Below are positions 6,596-9,489 of a stretch of DNA of 9,489 nucleotides, piece after piece. The position numbers were made by a program, and so were the translations under genes. Under the pieces are notes generated by a model. It was not told where the DNA came from. It made no database searches and worked only from the letters and a program-made list of their open reading frames with translations. Position 1 is the first letter of the stretch, and each line of letters starts with the position of its first letter. Source of the DNA: Nitriliruptorales bacterium (GTDB lineage: Bacteria > Actinomycetota > Nitriliruptoria > Euzebyales > Egibacteraceae); contig SKPY01000192.1 of NCBI GenBank assembly GCA_007119305.1, forward strand, positions 1-9,489, given 5' to 3'.

Positions 6596-7875
6596 GGCCC
6601 CTCCTCCCGCTCGTCCGCCGCGCCGACGGGGCCGTCCGGACCGTCGCCCCCCGCCAGGAGATCGCCTTCCGGGCCGGACGCTGCGTCGTCGCCGGCCGGG
6701 CCGCCGCCCCCGGCGCCCTCGACCGCCGGTGCGGCGCTCCACGGCCAGCGGATCCGGTAGCGGACGAGGACCTCGCTGCCCAGCGCGAACAGCAGGATCG
6801 CCCCTTCGAGCATCACCGCGATCTCCATCGGCACCCGCTCGGGCAGGCTCTGCAGCGCCGTGCCGGCGTTGCGGACCCCGCCGAGCAGGATCGCCACGAG
6901 GACGACACCGCCGGGGTTCAAGCGCGCGAGCGCGGCCACGATGATCCCGGCGTAGCCCATCCCGATCGCGAGGCTGTTGGGGTCGAGGCGGCGTGAGAGC
7001 CCCCCCACGTCGGCGGCCCCGGCGAGCCCGGCCAGCGCCCCGGAGAACAGCAGGACCACGAGCACCATGCGGCGCACCGGCACGCCCGCATAGCGCGCCG
7101 CGGACTCCGAGTCGCCGAGGATCCGCATGCGGTAGCCGAGGCGGGTCCGCGTCAGCACGAACCACACCACGGCGACGGCGAGCAGGGCGATGACCAGCCC
7201 GAGGTGAACCCTGGTCGTGCCGAAGCGGGGGAACTCGGCGGCGACCGGGATGCGCGTGCCCTGCGGGAACTGGCCCGCGGCGGGGTCGCGCCAGAAGCTG
7301 CGCGACCCGAAGATCAGCCAGTTGATGAACAGCAGCGCGACGGCGTTGAGCAGCAGCGTGGTGATGATCTCGTTGGTGCGCAGCCACGCGCGTGCCAGCG
7401 CCGGGATCGCCACGAGCAGCATGCCGCCGAGCGCCCCGGCGACGAGCATCGCGACGATGTTGGCGGGACGGGGCAGGAGCTCCCCCAGCCACAGCGCGAC
7501 CCCCGAGGCGAGCACGGCGCCGATGTAGAGCTGGCCCTCGGCCCCGATGTTCCACAGCTTGACGCGGAAGCTCACGAGCGCCGCGAGCCCGGTGAGGATG
7601 AGCGGCGTCGCGCTGGCCAGCGTGTCGGCGAAGCCGAACGTCGAGGCGAACGACGCCTGCACCATGACCCGGTAGACGACGAGCGGGTTGTGGCCGGTGA
7701 GCAGCAGGAAGACCGCGCCCACGGCGAGCGCGAGGAGCACCGAGAGCACCGGGACCGCCACGTACACCCAGCGCCGCACGTGCAGTCGCCGTTCGAGGGC
7801 GATGAGGCGCGTGGACGGCGCCCGGCGACGCCCGTGCGCCGCTGTGCTCGCGCGCTCGCGCGTCGGCGCCGTCAC
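6592..7875 (-). CDS. ABC transporter permease, nucleoside/BMP type (first permease), with acidic Gly-rich C-terminal tail
   Basis: This 427-residue permease is equivalent to NupP/RnsC. Seen: an Arg-rich N-terminus of about 35 residues, a first membrane helix (about 37-60), SFRVKLWNIGAEGQLYIGA (the family hallmark, with NIGAEGQ), WLRTNEIITTLLLNAVALL, a long extracytoplasmic loop with RSFWRDPAAGQFPQG, TRLGYRMRILGDSESAARYAG (the cytoplasmic ATPase-contact loop), GMGYAGIIVAALARLNPGG and a last helix near EIAVMLEGAILLFALGSEVL. The final 48 or so residues (encoded at 6595-6738) form a hydrophilic Gly/Asp/Glu/Pro-rich tail with no membrane character. GTG at 7875 is chosen because it overlaps the ATPase stop (GTGA) and has GGGAG seven bases upstream; the open frame extends further but only with Arg-rich shadow sequence. 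Confidence 0.9.
   Translation of the reverse strand: MTAPTRERASTAAHGRRRAPSTRLIALERRLHVRRWVYVAVPVLSVLLALAVGAVFLLLTGHNPLVVYRVMVQASFASTFGFADTLASATPLILTGLAALVSFRVKLWNIGAEGQLYIGAVLASGVALWLGELLPRPANIVAMLVAGALGGMLLVAIPALARAWLRTNEIITTLLLNAVALLFINWLIFGSRSFWRDPAAGQFPQGTRIPVAAEFPRFGTTRVHLGLVIALLAVAVVWFVLTRTRLGYRMRILGDSESAARYAGVPVRRMVLVVLLFSGALAGLAGAADVGGLSRRLDPNSLAIGMGYAGIIVAALARLNPGGVVLVAILLGGVRNAGTALQSLPERVPMEIAVMLEGAILLFALGSEVLVRYRIRWPWSAAPAVEGAGGGGPAGDDAASGPEGDLLAGGDGPDGPVGAADEREEGP
6598..6608 (-). promoter_or_regulatory. Shine-Dalgarno of the second permease gene
   Basis: The minus strand reads GGGAGGAGGGG ending two bases before GTG at 6595. The inner GGAGG lies about seven bases from the start. 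It is encoded within the Glu-Glu-Gly end of the first permease and decides the GTG start. Confidence 0.7.
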
Positions 7876-9407
7876 CGGTTGGCTCCCGCCATCGCCAGAC
7901 CGAGCTCGGTGACGTCGGCATCCTCGGCGGCGCACTCGTGGACGAGGCGGCCCTCGTAGAGGACGAGGATGCGGTCGGACAAGGCGCGGACCTCGTCGAG
8001 GTCCTCGGAGATCAGCAGGATGCCGCAGCCTTGGGCCCGGCGCTGGACGAGGAGCTTGCGGACGAACTCGATGGCGCCGACGTCGAGCCCACGCGTCGGC
8101 GACGCGGCGATGATCACGTCCGGGTCGGCGCTGAGCTCGCGGGCGAGCAGGACCTTCTGGATGTTGCCGCCCGACAGGCTGCTCGTCGTGGTGTTCGGCC
8201 CGGGGGCGCGGATGTCGAACTCCTCCATGAGGCGCCGGGCGTCGGCCTTCCAGCGCTTGCGATCGAGCACCAGCCCGTGCGGTCGGGTGAGCTGGAGGTT
8301 CTCGGCCACGGTGAGGTTCGGCGCGAGGCCGGTGCCGATGCGGTCCTCGGGCACGTAGGCGAGCCCGGCCGCCCGCGCGGCACGCGGTCCCCGTCCCGTG
8401 ACCTCGCGCCCGTTCACGGTCACGCTGCCCCGGTCGGGGTCCACCAGGCCGGCGGCGACCTCCGCCAGCGGGCGCTGCCCGTTCCCGGAGACGCCGGCGA
8501 TGCCGACGATCTCGCCGGCGGCGACGGTGAGCGACAGGTCGGTGAGCCGGCCGCGCCGTGCGTCCTCGGCGAGGGTGACGCCCGACAGCTCCAGCACCGT
8601 GCCGTCGGCGGGACGCGCCTCCCGCTGCACGTCCATCGTCACGTCACGTCCGACCATGAGCTGGGCGAGCTCCCGCGTGCTGGTCCCCGCGGTCTCCACC
8701 CGCCCGACCACGCGACCGTCGCGCATCACCGTGACGACGTCGGAGATCGCGAGGACCTCCCCGAGCTTGTGGCTGATGAACACGACGGCCTTGCCGTCGT
8801 CGGCCATCGCGCGGACGGTGGCGAACAGCGCGTCGGTCTCCTGGGGGGTCAACACCGAGGTGGGCTCGTCCAGCAGCAGCACGTCCACGCCCCGGTAGAG
8901 CGTCTTCACGATCTCGACCCGTTGCTGCTCGCCGACGGTCAGGTCGCCGACCACGGCCTCCGGCCGGACCGGCAGCCCGTAGCGCTCCCCGAGCTCGACG
9001 ACCGAGCGGTTGACGTCGGGCGCGGACATGACGAGCGGCTGGCTGCGGTCGCCGAGCGCGACGTTCTCGGCGACGGTGAAGCGGCGCACGAGCTTGAAGT
9101 GCTGGTGGACCATGCCGATGCCGTGGGCGAGGGCCTCACGGGGGCTGCGCAGCGCGACCGGCGCGCCCTCGAGCAGGATCGCGCCGTCGTCGGGCTGGTA
9201 CAGCCCGGCGAGGATCGACGCGAGCGTGCTCTTGCCCGCGCCGTTCTCCCCCAGAAGCGCGTGGACCTCGCCGCGGCGCAGCACGAGGTCCACGCTCGCG
9301 TTCGCGACCACGCCGGGAAACGTCTTCGTGATGCCCCGCGCCTCGACGACGGGCGGACCGGGACGGGTCTCCGTCCCGGTCCCACCTGCCTGGTCGCGCG
9401 CGGACAT
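7872..9407 (-). CDS. ABC transporter ATP-binding protein, double-domain, nucleoside/simple-sugar type
   Basis: This 511-residue protein has two fused nucleotide-binding domains, as in NupO, RnsB and RbsA, and powers solute import on the cytoplasmic side of the membrane. First domain: Walker A GENGAGKST (53-61), Q-loop region MVHQHF (99-104), signature LTVGEQQ (156-162), Walker B VLLLDEPTS (176-184) and switch His213 in ISHKL. Second domain: degenerate Walker A GVSGNGQ (305-311) lacking GKS/T, signature LSGGN (411-415), Walker B-like VIIAASPTRGLDVGA (431-445) and ISEDLDE in place of the His switch. This asymmetry is normal for the family, so only one canonical ATP site is expected. AASPTRG departs slightly from the AAQPTRG I recall for relatives. 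No good Shine-Dalgarno precedes ATG 9407; it follows a probable lipoprotein gene by 43 bases. Confidence 0.95.
   Translation of the reverse strand: MSARDQAGGTGTETRPGPPVVEARGITKTFPGVVANASVDLVLRRGEVHALLGENGAGKSTLASILAGLYQPDDGAILLEGAPVALRSPREALAHGIGMVHQHFKLVRRFTVAENVALGDRSQPLVMSAPDVNRSVVELGERYGLPVRPEAVVGDLTVGEQQRVEIVKTLYRGVDVLLLDEPTSVLTPQETDALFATVRAMADDGKAVVFISHKLGEVLAISDVVTVMRDGRVVGRVETAGTSTRELAQLMVGRDVTMDVQREARPADGTVLELSGVTLAEDARRGRLTDLSLTVAAGEIVGIAGVSGNGQRPLAEVAAGLVDPDRGSVTVNGREVTGRGPRAARAAGLAYVPEDRIGTGLAPNLTVAENLQLTRPHGLVLDRKRWKADARRLMEEFDIRAPGPNTTTSSLSGGNIQKVLLARELSADPDVIIAASPTRGLDVGAIEFVRKLLVQRRAQGCGILLISEDLDEVRALSDRILVLYEGRLVHECAAEDADVTELGLAMAGANR
7883..7887 (-). promoter_or_regulatory. 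Shine-Dalgarno of the first permease gene
   Basis: GGGAG on the minus strand lies seven bases before GTG at 7875, within the last codons of the ATPase gene. It supports the GTG start that overlaps the ATPase stop codon. Confidence 0.65.
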
Positions 9408-9450
9408 CGCCGTCAGCGTCGTCGGCTGCGAGGCAGTGTCACCGGCGACC

Positions 9451-9489
9451 TCAGTCGCCCGGACTGCCGATGACGCCCTCGACGAACCA
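9451..9489 (-). CDS. Probable BMP/PnrA-type substrate-binding lipoprotein, C-terminal 12 residues only (5' part outside window)
   Basis: On the minus strand the frame ending at TGA (9453-9451) reads WFVEGVIGSPGD back to the window edge. A WFVEG-like end resembles my recollection of the C-termini of BMP-family (Med/PnrA) nucleoside-binding lipoproteins. Such a gene is expected immediately upstream of the ATPase in this transporter type. Only 12 codons are visible, so the call rests mostly on gene order. The binding protein would capture the solute outside the membrane and present it to the two permeases. Confidence 0.5.
   Translation of the reverse strand, partial: WFVEGVIGSPGD

Noticed and set aside
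5651..7921. 756-residue version of the second permease
   Set aside because: Everything upstream of the GTG at 6595 is out-of-frame shadow of the first permease. The GTGA overlap and ribosome binding site mark the true start.
8087..8115. Degenerate second nucleotide-binding domain of the ATPase as a sign of decay
   Set aside because: Loss of the second Walker A GKS/T and of the His switch is the normal state of this double-domain importer ATPase family. The single AASPTRG change is minor.
7938..9473. 511-codon plus-strand frame nearly mirroring the ATPase
   Set aside because: It is antisense in codon register with the ATPase, where high third-position GC removes stops. The product is Asp/Glu/His/Arg-rich without domains. 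The equal length is coincidence.

Overview
The window is very GC-rich throughout, with strong G/C preference at third codon positions. It is packed with coding sequence: no gap between genes exceeds about 80 bases. Together with a predicted F420-dependent oxidoreductase of the luciferase-like class, GTG starts and short stop/start overlaps, this points to a chromosomal segment of an actinobacterium (inference; the genus cannot be told). I see no rRNA, tRNA, CRISPR array, insertion sequence, phage gene or regulator.

Layout: two gene arms converge at about position 3165. The plus-strand arm holds (1) the C-terminal part of a molybdenum hydroxylase of the xanthine dehydrogenase family (1-1110, cut by the window edge), (2) a luciferase-like F420-dependent oxidoreductase (1188-2201) and (3) a divergent glutaminase-family protein (2214-3149). 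The minus-strand arm reads from the right edge inward. It starts with the last 12 codons of what is probably a BMP/PnrA-type substrate-binding lipoprotein (9451 to beyond 9489). A double-domain ABC ATPase (7872-9407), two ABC permeases (6592-7875 and 5651-6595), a dihydropyrimidinase/hydantoinase (4215-5654) and an adenine deaminase-type enzyme (3181-4191) follow. ATPase to permease 1, permease 1 to permease 2 and permease 2 to hydantoinase each overlap by four bases (GTGA, GTGA, ATGA), so this arm is very probably one operon.

How it fits together (inference): the BMP-type ABC system resembles bacterial nucleoside importers (NupNOPQ/RnsABCD). Adenine deaminase makes hypoxanthine, and the molybdenum hydroxylase can oxidise hypoxanthine to xanthine and urate. 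The hydantoinase opens a saturated cyclic ureide. The oxidoreductase could donate a hydride from F420H2 to a purine or pyrimidine ring to create such a saturated substrate, and the glutaminase-fold enzyme could remove an amide nitrogen. The cluster therefore looks like a nucleobase uptake and nitrogen-scavenging locus. It recalls the XdhD/SsnA/HyuA purine-degradation clusters of anaerobes, but with an F420 enzyme and a glutaminase relative.

The most notable details are a Glu-to-Val change at a substrate-binding position of the glutaminase, the pairing of an F420-type enzyme with a hydantoinase, and the similarity of the hydroxylase to the XdhD/selenium-dependent subgroup. No biochemical role here is proven by sequence alone.
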